16,440 nucleotides of DNA from Lachnospiraceae bacterium (GTDB lineage: Bacteria > Bacillota > Clostridia > Lachnospirales > Lachnospiraceae): NCBI GenBank assembly GCA_016282215.1, contig JAEEKC010000239.1:1-16440 (forward strand). Direction: 5' to 3'. Shown in pieces: positions 8,826-15,987 of the stretch (position 1 is the first letter of the stretch; every line of letters begins with the position of its first letter). The translations under genes were made by a program, and so were the position numbers. Below the pieces are notes generated by a model. It had not been told where the DNA came from and did no database searches. It saw only the letters and a program-made list of their open reading frames with translations.

Positions 8826-8875
8826 GGCAGCATACCGGGTCAGAACAGTACGGATAGATGATTAAGGGATTTGTT

Positions 8876-10186
8876 ATGAAGATCGTTATCGTCAACACAT
8901 TTTACGGCCGCGGCAGCGTTGGCCGGATCACAGCGGACCTGTATGCGGAGCTGCTCCGAAGTGGCGATGTGCCTTTTGTTGCGGCCGGAAGAGGCGGCAT
9001 TCCGGAAGGGATAGAGGGCGCCACGATAGGGAATCTGCCGGATTTCGGCGCACATGTTCTGAAAAACTTCTTTCAGGGCGGTGCGGGCTTCGGATCCGCT
9101 TCGAGCACGAAAAAGTTTATTGCCTGGTTAGAGGAGATCAAGCCGGATATCATCCATCTTCATAACATTCATGGTTTTTATCTCCAGACAGAGCTGCTCT
9201 TTTCCTATCTGAAAAAAGCGGACATTCCTGTTGTCTGGACGCTGCATGACTGCTGGTCGTTTACGGGACATTGCGCCTATTTTGATTATGTCCAGCCCTG
9301 GGCAAAAAGGATGCAGGCGGAGAGTGGGCAGAAAGATATCAAGGGCGAAGATATGCTTTCCCTTTCCTGTGACCGCTGGAAAGAAGGCTGCCATGACTGT
9401 CCGATCCATCGCAGCGCTTATCCCTATGCATTGTTTAAAGATAACAGTAAAAAGAACTGGGTGGCAAAAAAGAACGCCTATACCGGTGTGAAAAACCTCA
9501 CCATTGTGACGCCTTCGCATTGGCTGGCGGATCTTGTCGGGAAGTCCTATCTTTCGGATTATCCCGTGGAAGTGATCCACAACGGGATCGACCTTGACGT
9601 CTTTCGGCCGTTTTCGGAAAAAGAGCTTGCCCTGAAGAAAAAACAGTATGCGGGTTATTCGCACAGAAGGGTACTGGCTGTGGCAAACCAGTGGGAGGAG
9701 AGAAAAGGCCTGACCTATTTTGAGCGGCTTGCTCAGTTTCTGCCGGCGAACTATACCATCGAGATCGTGGGTCTGAATAAACCCCAGGCCCAGCTTTTTA
9801 AGCAAAAGTATAAAAACGGCAGAGTGCTGCCCATCACACGGACCGAGTCAGTAAAGGCGCTGGCAAGTCTGTATCGCGGTGCGGATGTCTATGTCAATGC
9901 AACGCTGGAGGACAATTTTCCCACCACTAACTTAGAAGCCCTGGCCTGCGGAACGCCGGTGGTCACTTTTGATACCGGCGGCAGCAGCGAATCCCTGGCG
10001 AAGGATTGCGGGATCGTGGTACCGAAGGGGGATTTTGATGCGCTGGCTGCGGCTATTGAACAGGTCTGCGAGACACATCCTTTCAGTGAAAAATCCTGCC
10101 GCGCCCGTGCCGGACTCTATGATAAGGCAGACTGTACGAAAAACTATGTGAAGCTGTATAAACGGCTCGCAGGGGAAGGCTCGTAA
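8876..10186 (+). CDS. Family 4 (GT-B) glycosyltransferase
   Basis: Predicted cytoplasmic retaining glycosyltransferase of 436 aa that would transfer a sugar from a nucleotide-sugar donor to a growing surface glycan. The start chosen is the ATG at 8876 (MKIVIVNTFYGRGSVGR), with AAGGGA at 8864-8869, 6 nt upstream. An in-frame ATG at 8858 has no good ribosome binding site. Residues 1-220 form the acceptor half, with GSVGRIT near 13-19, IIHLHNIHG at 92-100 and WTLHDCW at 121-127. Residues from about 234 (IHNGIDLDVF) form the donor half, with EDNFPTTNLEALACGTPVV at 345-363 replacing the more common EGFGLPLLEA form. Cysteines C126, C133, C165, C172 and C175 form a cluster in the N-terminal half. 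It stands between the divergent promoter region and a weak terminator, so it may be a single-gene unit. The sugar specificity is unknown. Confidence 0.9.
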   Translation: MKIVIVNTFYGRGSVGRITADLYAELLRSGDVPFVAAGRGGIPEGIEGATIGNLPDFGAHVLKNFFQGGAGFGSASSTKKFIAWLEEIKPDIIHLHNIHGFYLQTELLFSYLKKADIPVVWTLHDCWSFTGHCAYFDYVQPWAKRMQAESGQKDIKGEDMLSLSCDRWKEGCHDCPIHRSAYPYALFKDNSKKNWVAKKNAYTGVKNLTIVTPSHWLADLVGKSYLSDYPVEVIHNGIDLDVFRPFSEKELALKKKQYAGYSHRRVLAVANQWEERKGLTYFERLAQFLPANYTIEIVGLNKPQAQLFKQKYKNGRVLPITRTESVKALASLYRGADVYVNATLEDNFPTTNLEALACGTPVVTFDTGGSSESLAKDCGIVVPKGDFDALAAAIEQVCETHPFSEKSCRARAGLYDKADCTKNYVKLYKRLAGEGS

Positions 10187-10202
10187 GTGTCCGCTCCATT
10201 CC

Positions 10203-10224
10203 CCACCCTTTGGGTTGTTTTTTT
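10203..10224 (+). terminator. Weak intrinsic terminator after the GT4 gene
   Basis: ACCC (10205-10208) pairs with GGGT (10212-10215) around a TTT loop. One mismatch and a further C-G pair extend the stem, and seven T's follow (10218-10224). The short stem makes it weak. It overlaps the -35 region of the following promoter. Confidence 0.45.
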
Positions 10225-10243
10225 GGCTATTTTGCGATATAAT
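10215..10243 (+). promoter_or_regulatory. Promoter for the glycan operon
   Basis: A consensus -10 box TATAAT lies at 10238-10243, with TTGTTT at 10215-10220 as -35 after a 17-bp spacer. The predicted transcript start is near 10250, leaving a leader of about 100 nt before the ATG at 10350. The -10 is perfect; the -35 matches at only three of six positions. Confidence 0.7.
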
Positions 10244-10251
10244 CATAAATG

Positions 10252-10311
10252 TTGGGGATGAAGCGGCAGGCAACCCCAATATGACTGAATAAAGCCCGCT
10301 TTGAAAAGCGG
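10252..10311 (+). ncRNA. Structured mRNA leader with competing hairpins (candidate regulatory element)
   Basis: TTGGGG (10252-10257) pairs with CCCCAA (10274-10279), enclosing a 16-nt loop. A second hairpin pairs CCGCTT (10296-10301) with AAGCGG (10306-10311) around a TGAA loop. The first loop also contains AAGCGG (10261-10266), which could pair with the same CCGCTT to form a pseudoknot. The two pairings exclude each other, as in switch-like leaders. I do not recognise any known riboswitch class here. Two tiny ORFs overlap in it (ATG at 10258, 8 codons; ATG at 10281, 3 codons). Chance pairing of short motifs is possible. Confidence 0.4.
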
Positions 10312-10349
10312 AATATAGAACGTTTGATCAATACAAAAAGGAAAAGAGC

Positions 10350-11501
10350 ATGTGTGAACTGACAATCCTCATGCCCTGCTTAAATGAGGCGGAAACACTG
10401 GAGATCTGTATCCGCAAGGCGCAGGGTTTTCTTGAGCAATATAAAGTAGACGGAGAAGTGCTGATCTCCGATAACGGCAGCGATGACGGATCCGTTCAGA
10501 TTGCAGAAAGACTGGGCGCAAGAGTTGTCCATGCTGAGCAGAAGGGTTATGGTAGTGCGCTGATCTGCGGCTGTGAGAATGCTTACGGGAAATACGTGAT
10601 CATGGGTGATGCCGATGACAGTTACGATTTTGAGCATCTGATGCCTTTCGTGGAAAAACTGCGGGAAGGCTACGAACTGGTTATGGGCAACCGGTTCGCA
10701 GGCGGTATTGAAAAGGGTGCCATGCCCTGGTCCCATAAATATATCGGAAACCCGGTGCTTTCCACCATCGGACGGATTTTCTTTAAAAGTGATATCCGTG
10801 ATTTCCACTGCGGTCTGAGAGGCTATAACAGAGAGAGTATCTTAGGGCTGGGTCTGAAGACCACCGGTATGGAATATGCATCCGAAATGGTGGTTATGAG
10901 CGAACTGGCGCATCTTCGCATCTGCGAAGTACCGACGACGCTGAAGAAAGACGGACGTTCCCGCCCGCCGCATCTGCGTTCCTTCAGGGACGGCTGGCGG
11001 CATCTGAAGTTTTTGTTCATGTATTCCCCGAAGTGGCTGTTTTTATATCCGGGCCTGTTCCTGTTCATTGTCGGTCTGGTGTTCGGCGGCATTCTGTCCT
11101 TTGGACAGTTTTCCATCGGACTGGTACACTTCAGTATCCATACATTGCTGTACTGCATGATGGCGATCATCGTCGGGCTGAACATGATCTATTATTATCT
11201 GTTCACCAAACTCTATGCCCAACGGTCTCACTTCATCCCGGAAGATCCTTCCCTCGATAAGATCGTATCCATCGGTGAAGATAAGGGTATTTTCGCAGGT
11301 GCCATCGTGACGCTTGCCGGGATCGTGATCTCCGTTGTTGCCCTGTTTTCCTGGAGGAGCACCGGATTCAGGCAGATGGAACCGGAGGCGCTGATGAGGA
11401 TCGTGCTTCCTGCGGCCACCCTGATCGAAGTGGGTATCGAAACGGTTTTTGCCAGTTTCTTCATGGGAATCCTGAAGATCAAGTCGAGGGATGTGAAATA
11501 A
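10350..11501 (+). CDS. Membrane-anchored GT2, polyprenyl-phosphate-sugar synthase-like
   Basis: Family 2 (GT-A) glycosyltransferase of 383 aa with a membrane tail, resembling dolichol/undecaprenyl-phosphate hexose synthases. The ATG at 10350 has AAGGA at 10338-10342 with a 7-nt spacer. The catalytic domain (about 1-225) starts with LTILMPCLNEAETL, holds DNGSDDGS at 41-48 and has the metal-binding DxD as D87-A-D89. It continues with GNRFAGG near 113-119. Four likely transmembrane segments lie at about 229-251, 261-286, 313-335 and 348-375. Enzymes of this layout make a lipid-phosphate-linked sugar that GT-C enzymes use outside the membrane, and a GT-C gene follows two genes later. It is the first gene of the predicted operon. 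The sugar is unknown; a direct role as a polymerising GT2 is less likely. Confidence 0.85.
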   Translation: MCELTILMPCLNEAETLEICIRKAQGFLEQYKVDGEVLISDNGSDDGSVQIAERLGARVVHAEQKGYGSALICGCENAYGKYVIMGDADDSYDFEHLMPFVEKLREGYELVMGNRFAGGIEKGAMPWSHKYIGNPVLSTIGRIFFKSDIRDFHCGLRGYNRESILGLGLKTTGMEYASEMVVMSELAHLRICEVPTTLKKDGRSRPPHLRSFRDGWRHLKFLFMYSPKWLFLYPGLFLFIVGLVFGGILSFGQFSIGLVHFSIHTLLYCMMAIIVGLNMIYYYLFTKLYAQRSHFIPEDPSLDKIVSIGEDKGIFAGAIVTLAGIVISVVALFSWRSTGFRQMEPEALMRIVLPAATLIEVGIETVFASFFMGILKIKSRDVK

Positions 11502-11535
11502 TGCTTTCGATATGACATAGTTAACGGAGATAAGC

Positions 11536-12312
11536 ATGGAAAAGAGTTTACCGAAAGTTACCGTCATCGGTATGTCCTATAATGACCTGCCGCATTTAAA
11601 GCAGAGCGCGGCGACGATCCTGCAGCAGGACTATGAAAATCTGGAATATGTGGTGGTTGACGGCGGTTCCACTGACGGCAGTGTGGAATTCCTTGCCAAG
11701 GTGGAAGAGAAGATGAAAGACCGTCCCGGCGGCACGATGAAATGGGTATCGGAGCCGGATAAGGGACTGTATCATGCGCTTGATAAAGGCATCGCCATGT
11801 GCACCGGTGATATCATCGGGATCATGAATGAACGTTTTGCAAGTACCCATGTGCTCTCGGATATGGTGGATATCATTCAAAGGGAAGGCACTGACGGCGT
11901 ACATAGTGCCATGGATTATATCGATGAAAAAGGCAGAGTTGTGCGGCGCTGGCGTATGGGTAAAGGAAATCTGAACACCGGATGGATGGCGGCGCATCCC
12001 ACCATGTATCTGAAAAAAGAAGTTTTTGAGACTTACGGAGATTACAAGATTGATTACCGGATCGCGGCAGATTATGAATTTATGATCCGGATCTTAAAGG
12101 ACGGTAAGATCCGCCTGTCCTATCTGCCGGAAGTACAGGTACATATGTTCCACGGTGCCTCTTCCACATCGACGGGAAATATTGGCGGATATCTGGGCTC
12201 ATTAAAGGAACTCTACCGGGCACTTCGTGAAAATGACATGCCGCATCCCGCCTGGACAGCCTTCCGTCGGACGCTGATCACTCTGTACCAGTTTGTACCC
12301 GGGAAGAGATAG
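11536..12312 (+). CDS. Family 2 glycosyltransferase, WcaA-like
   Basis: Predicted cytoplasmic GT-A glycosyltransferase of 258 aa for surface polysaccharide. The ATG at 11536 has GGAG at 11526-11529, 6 nt upstream, and the gene starts 34 bp after the previous stop. Visible landmarks are VTVIGMSYND (8-17), the nucleotide-binding VVVDGGSTDGSVE (39-51), and WVSEPDKGLYHALDKGIA (70-87), which is typical of this branch. After GDIIGIMN (91-98) the usual second acidic DxD position reads E99-R-F-A-S, so the standard metal motif is missing. Further on come AAHPTMYLKKEVFE and YRIAADYEFMIRILKDG, typical of the same family, so the protein does not look decayed. No membrane segment is evident. It is followed by the next gene after only 4 bp, which supports one operon. 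The substrate is unknown. Confidence 0.85.
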   Translation: MEKSLPKVTVIGMSYNDLPHLKQSAATILQQDYENLEYVVVDGGSTDGSVEFLAKVEEKMKDRPGGTMKWVSEPDKGLYHALDKGIAMCTGDIIGIMNERFASTHVLSDMVDIIQREGTDGVHSAMDYIDEKGRVVRRWRMGKGNLNTGWMAAHPTMYLKKEVFETYGDYKIDYRIAADYEFMIRILKDGKIRLSYLPEVQVHMFHGASSTSTGNIGGYLGSLKELYRALRENDMPHPAWTAFRRTLITLYQFVPGKR

Positions 12313-12316
12313 AGAT

Positions 12317-13516
12317 ATGAACAGGGAAGTTACAACGAACTATACACATACAAATAAAAAGACGTCGCTTCGGCAGCTTCGCTGGGGTGAAATCCTTTTG
12401 TTTTTACTTATTTCGGCCATCGCCTGTTATGTCCGCTTTGTCCTTCGTAACATCGTGGCCGGTGACTATAAAATGTTCTTTGAACCCTGGGTTGCCATTC
12501 TCCGGCAGGCCGGCGGCGGGATCAAAGGACTGGCTGCCGAATTTGAATATGTGGATTATACCACGCCTTATCTGACGATCCTTTCCTTTATCAGTATCTG
12601 TCCCTTCTTAAATACCCTGCTTTTGATGAAGATCGTATCGATCCTGTTCGATTTTTCCGCTGCTTTTGCAGTGATGGCGATCACGTTTCATCATACAAAG
12701 AACTGGCGGACATCGATCTTTGCCTATGGTGCACTTTTACTGGCCCCTACAGTGATCGCAAACAGCGCAATGTGGGCGCAGTGTGATATTATATTCACTT
12801 CGTTTGTCTTGTGGTCGATCTATTTTATGCTTGAAGACAAGCCGGCGGTTTCCATGATCTTTTACGGCATCGCTTTTGCCTTTAAACTGCAGACCTTCTT
12901 TATCCTGCCCTTATACGTAATCTTCTGGATGAAGAAAAAAGTGAAACTGTGGCATTTCATTTTTGTACCGGTGATGTATATCGTCGGCATGATCCCGGCG
13001 CTGATCGCGGGCAAGGATTTCTGGGAACTTTTGACGGTGTATTTCTTCCAGGCCGGCGGCCTGATGGATATCTACGCACTGTCCCATAAATTCCCCAATA
13101 TCTACCAGCTGTTCGGAACGGATGCTTTTTTGATCGAATATGCGGATGCCGGGATCTATGTGACATTAGCGGTGCTGATGGCAGAGCTTTATATTTTTGC
13201 TTTTAAGAAATATCAGCTGAATGAAAAACTGATCCTGCGGATGGGAATGCTCCTGACAATGACAGTGGTATTTTTCCTGCCCCATATGCATGAACGTTAT
13301 GCGATCCTAGTGGATGTGTTAGCAATTGCTTACTTTTTTTATGAACCGGACAAACTCTATATACCGGTATTGACTGTGCTGTGTTCCTTTGCGGGGTATA
13401 CGATCTATCTGGCACAGAACAATATCTTCCCGCTGGCGGTTTATACGATCCTGTTTTTGGGGCTGATGGCGGATCACGGACGGTATTGTATGAGGGAAAT
13501 ATGGACGAAAAACTGA
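12317..13516 (+). CDS. GT-C-type membrane glycosyltransferase (Gpi18-like)
   Basis: Polytopic membrane protein of 399 aa, probably a GT-C enzyme that takes sugar from a polyprenyl-phosphate donor on the outer face. The start is ATG 12317, 4 bp after the upstream stop; an in-frame TTG at 12293 overlaps the upstream gene and is rejected. About ten hydrophobic segments follow a short cytoplasmic N-terminus. Motifs recalling the Gpi18/GT87-like group are VAGDYKMFFEPW (48-58, candidate catalytic D50 in the first outer loop), MWAQCDIIF (152-160), KFPNIYQLFG (258-267) and FLPHMHERYA (320-329). A polyprenyl-phosphate-sugar synthase-like gene lies two genes upstream, which fits donor supply. The gene overlaps the next by 16 bp, so they are surely co-expressed. 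Mannose as the sugar is only the family's usual case. Confidence 0.78.
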   Translation: MNREVTTNYTHTNKKTSLRQLRWGEILLFLLISAIACYVRFVLRNIVAGDYKMFFEPWVAILRQAGGGIKGLAAEFEYVDYTTPYLTILSFISICPFLNTLLLMKIVSILFDFSAAFAVMAITFHHTKNWRTSIFAYGALLLAPTVIANSAMWAQCDIIFTSFVLWSIYFMLEDKPAVSMIFYGIAFAFKLQTFFILPLYVIFWMKKKVKLWHFIFVPVMYIVGMIPALIAGKDFWELLTVYFFQAGGLMDIYALSHKFPNIYQLFGTDAFLIEYADAGIYVTLAVLMAELYIFAFKKYQLNEKLILRMGMLLTMTVVFFLPHMHERYAILVDVLAIAYFFYEPDKLYIPVLTVLCSFAGYTIYLAQNNIFPLAVYTILFLGLMADHGRYCMREIWTKN

Positions 13517-14586
13517 CCTCATTTATCACAACTGAATACAGAATCGGAAAATGGAAGATCGCACCCATCGACATCCTGCTTCTTGTATTTACGATCGTCT
13601 TCGGGATCCTGCTGCGCAGTAAGCTCTGGATGATCAACGGCCCTTACGACGTGGAGGTGAACCTGCTCGGCGGCATGGCAGATCCCATGCTCTCGGTTTC
13701 CATCAGTGCCGATATCCTGATGGCGGCATTGGGCGGACTCTATGTATTTTTGCTCACCGGCGCAAAGCGGAAAGGCTATCTGACCTACAGTGTGCTGTTC
13801 CTGTCGCCTGTTACGGCAATGGGGAGCGCCATGGCCAAAAGCGGAGATGGGATCTGGCTTTCATTCATGCTGCTGGCTTTGATCTTTGCCTTTCGGAAAA
13901 ACCGTGTGCCTGCGGTCGTCAGCTCATTACTGGCGGCGGGCTGCAGTCCTTATATCCTGACGAGGATGCAGAACCTTCCGCTGTTTTTATCCACGGTCAG
14001 CAGGCTGATCAATGCCTACAGGCCGCAGAAACTTTTGTCCTATCATTTTCCGAATATCTATCAGCTGATCGGACCTGACGCTTTTGTTCCGGAATATGAA
14101 AAAGCAGGGCTGGCATTAACGCTGGCAGCGGCAGTGGCACTGCTTGCATGGGCGAGAGAGTATCTTCAGGGATTTGAGAAAAAGACAACTGATGAAGCAG
14201 GTAAGGCCGGCAGGGCAGAGCGCGCGGCAGGTGAAGGGAAGCTGACGGATGATCATACTGCTGCAATAAGGCTGCTGACAGTCGTCCTGCTTGCAGGATG
14301 GGTACTGACCTATATCTGCCCCGGGATGGATGAAAGGGCAGGCCTTTTGACCATGGTATTGTCCTTATGTTTTGTAATGGTATATCCGAAGTATTATTAT
14401 CTTGCCATTGCCGAAATGATCCTGGATTTCCTGCCCGGCGCAGCATTTTTCAGGGGTGAGAGTTTCCTTCCCTTATCCTGGGCGGCAATGGTCAGACTGC
14501 TTATGATCCTGTATTTTTATTGCAGGGTGATCCGCGAATCGGAAAAGGCTGTGAAGAACAGCAAAACCGGAATCAGCGAAGCTTAA
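13501..14586 (+). CDS. Divergent GT-C paralogue, membrane protein
   Basis: Polytopic membrane protein of 361 aa. The start chosen is ATG 13501, which has GAGGGA at 13492-13497 and overlaps the previous stop by 16 bp; the longer frame from 13381 runs inside the upstream gene. It appears to be a distant tandem paralogue of the preceding GT-C protein. SYHFPNIYQLIGPDAFVPEY (180-199) closely parallels HKFPNIYQLFGTDAFLIEY there. GSAMAKSGDGIWLSFMLL (108-125) sits where the other has NSAMWAQCDIIFTSFVLW. The HMHERYA hallmark is replaced by GMDERAG (275-281). The first outer loop keeps acidic residues (D50, E52) but not the GDY context. An Ala/Gly/Lys/Glu-rich cytoplasmic stretch at about 225-252 is absent from the paralogue. 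It may be an inactive partner or have a different specificity. Confidence 0.7.
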   Translation: MDEKLTSFITTEYRIGKWKIAPIDILLLVFTIVFGILLRSKLWMINGPYDVEVNLLGGMADPMLSVSISADILMAALGGLYVFLLTGAKRKGYLTYSVLFLSPVTAMGSAMAKSGDGIWLSFMLLALIFAFRKNRVPAVVSSLLAAGCSPYILTRMQNLPLFLSTVSRLINAYRPQKLLSYHFPNIYQLIGPDAFVPEYEKAGLALTLAAAVALLAWAREYLQGFEKKTTDEAGKAGRAERAAGEGKLTDDHTAAIRLLTVVLLAGWVLTYICPGMDERAGLLTMVLSLCFVMVYPKYYYLAIAEMILDFLPGAAFFRGESFLPLSWAAMVRLLMILYFYCRVIRESEKAVKNSKTGISEA

Positions 14587-14672
14587 AACAGTAAGAACAT
14601 TAAAAAAATGCAGTATCAGATTTGGTATGAAAACGGAAAAAAACTGCTGACTGAGTGGTAGCGAAAGAGAGT

Positions 14673-15845
14673 ATGAGCGAAGGAAAGAAACAACCGGAAA
14701 AACTGGATTATATTGATGGCCTGAAGGTGTTTTCCTGCATGATGATCTTCAATTTTCATTTCATCAATGCATTCTATGCAGGCTTTTATTCCCTGCGCCC
14801 GGAAGAGTACCATCTGCCGGCTTTGGAATACTTTGTTGGAAGCACGCCGCTGAACCTGATCATGGGCGGAAAATTCGGCGTCCGCATGTTTATGACCATC
14901 AGCGGTTTCTTTGTGGGTTACCGGTTCTTTCTGACCGGGGATAAGCGGTCTTTGACAAGCGGCGCCATCAAAAAGTATCTGCGCCTTGTTTTCCCGATCC
15001 TGACGGCGAATATTGCGATCTATATCCTGATGAAACTCGGCCTCTTTGCCAATGCACAGGCGACGGCGCTGGCGGGAACGAGCGTGTATTTCGGAAATTA
15101 TAATCAGTTTTCGCCTTCTCTTCCCGCGGCAGTCTTTGAGGCTGTCTGGGGCTGTTTTGCTACGGGGCTGAATAAGTATAACGGCCCGCTCTGGTTTATC
15201 TATTATGAGTTTTTTGGAACCCTTCTTGTGGCGGCAATCCTGTCGCTGATGGGAAATTCCAATGCGCGGTATATTGCCTATGTGGTTGCATGTATCCTGG
15301 GGATCCGGACGGATTTTCTTCCCTTCCTTTTAGGCTGCATTGTCTGCGACCTGACCTACCGTCCGCCTGTATGGGTGCAAAAGATCATGTCGTGGAAAAT
15401 ATTCCCGGTTCTGATGTGGCTGCTCTTTTTGTTTGGTATGTTTCTCGGCTCCTTCCCACCCATGGGGGAGCGTTTAGAGGGCACGATCTATGAGCACATT
15501 CCCGTGAAGGTGATCGAGTATTATATCCTGGGTTCTTCCTGCGTGCTATACGCAGTGCTGCATTTGGAGCCATTGAAAAAAGCCTTGTCAAAGAAATTCG
15601 TGACCTGGCTGAACCGCTGCAGTTACGGTTTTTATCTGACACATTTCTTTATTCTGTGTACTTTTTCCTGCGGCTTTTATCTGGCGCTGCAGCCGTATGT
15701 CAATTATCATGTGATAGCCATTGCGAACTATATCCTGACACTGGCGGTGACCATTGGTGTATCGATGCTGATGAAGAAGTTCGTGGAAGAGCCGGGGATC
15801 GCATTATCGAATGCTGTGGCCGTGAAACTGCGGGAGAAAGAGTAA
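14673..15845 (+). CDS. Acyltransferase 3 family membrane protein
   Basis: Integral membrane acyltransferase (PF01757-like) of 390 aa, expected to move an acyl group such as acetyl onto a surface glycan or lipid. The start chosen is ATG 14673 with a weak AGAG-type site just upstream; an in-frame GTG at 14655 has no ribosome binding site. The N-terminal signature is D15-G-L-K18 followed by H29 in FNFHF (26-30). The family normally has R where this protein has K18. RMFMTISGFFVGYRFF follows near 71-86, then LWFIYYEF in the middle and CSYGFYLTHFF near the C-terminus. About ten hydrophobic segments are spread over the length. It lies 86 bp after the GT-C paralogue with no terminator between, so it is probably in the same operon. 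The acceptor is unknown. Confidence 0.85.
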   Translation: MSEGKKQPEKLDYIDGLKVFSCMMIFNFHFINAFYAGFYSLRPEEYHLPALEYFVGSTPLNLIMGGKFGVRMFMTISGFFVGYRFFLTGDKRSLTSGAIKKYLRLVFPILTANIAIYILMKLGLFANAQATALAGTSVYFGNYNQFSPSLPAAVFEAVWGCFATGLNKYNGPLWFIYYEFFGTLLVAAILSLMGNSNARYIAYVVACILGIRTDFLPFLLGCIVCDLTYRPPVWVQKIMSWKIFPVLMWLLFLFGMFLGSFPPMGERLEGTIYEHIPVKVIEYYILGSSCVLYAVLHLEPLKKALSKKFVTWLNRCSYGFYLTHFFILCTFSCGFYLALQPYVNYHVIAIANYILTLAVTIGVSMLMKKFVEEPGIALSNAVAVKLREKE

Positions 15846-15921
15846 GCCTTTTCAGCAGGCAGAATGAGCAGAAGGTCCGGGATGAGAGGACAAAGCTTGA
15901 GCAGATCATAAATTGAGAGTG

Positions 15922-15970
15922 ACCGGTTTGATAGTTTGTATCGAGAAAGGTTTTGCAGGGAAAAACCGGT
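15922..15970. repeat. 8-bp inverted repeat before the second acyltransferase
   Basis: ACCGGTTT (15922-15929) and AAACCGGT (15963-15970) are reverse complements separated by 33 bp. Each contains the palindrome ACCGGT. They lie in the 142-bp gap upstream of the TTG start. They could be operator half-sites or a long-loop hairpin, or chance. No promoter or terminator is evident in this gap. Confidence 0.3.
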
Positions 15971-15987
15971 TGCATGAGGGAGTATCA

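Noticed and set aside
8767..8898. N-terminal extension of the fucosyltransferase-like protein from the ATG at 8898
   Set aside because: The extension would cross the -10 and -35 boxes and lacks a ribosome binding site; the ATG at 8766 has AGGAG at the right distance.
13381..13500. Forty-codon upstream extension of the second GT-C-like protein
   Set aside because: It lies inside the upstream gene in another frame and its sequence is not membrane-like; the ATG at 13501 has GAGGGA just before it.
15656..15916. 86-codon plus-strand frame overlapping the end of the first acyltransferase
   Set aside because: It is mostly an out-of-frame reading of the acyltransferase gene, with no homology I recognise and no supporting start signal.
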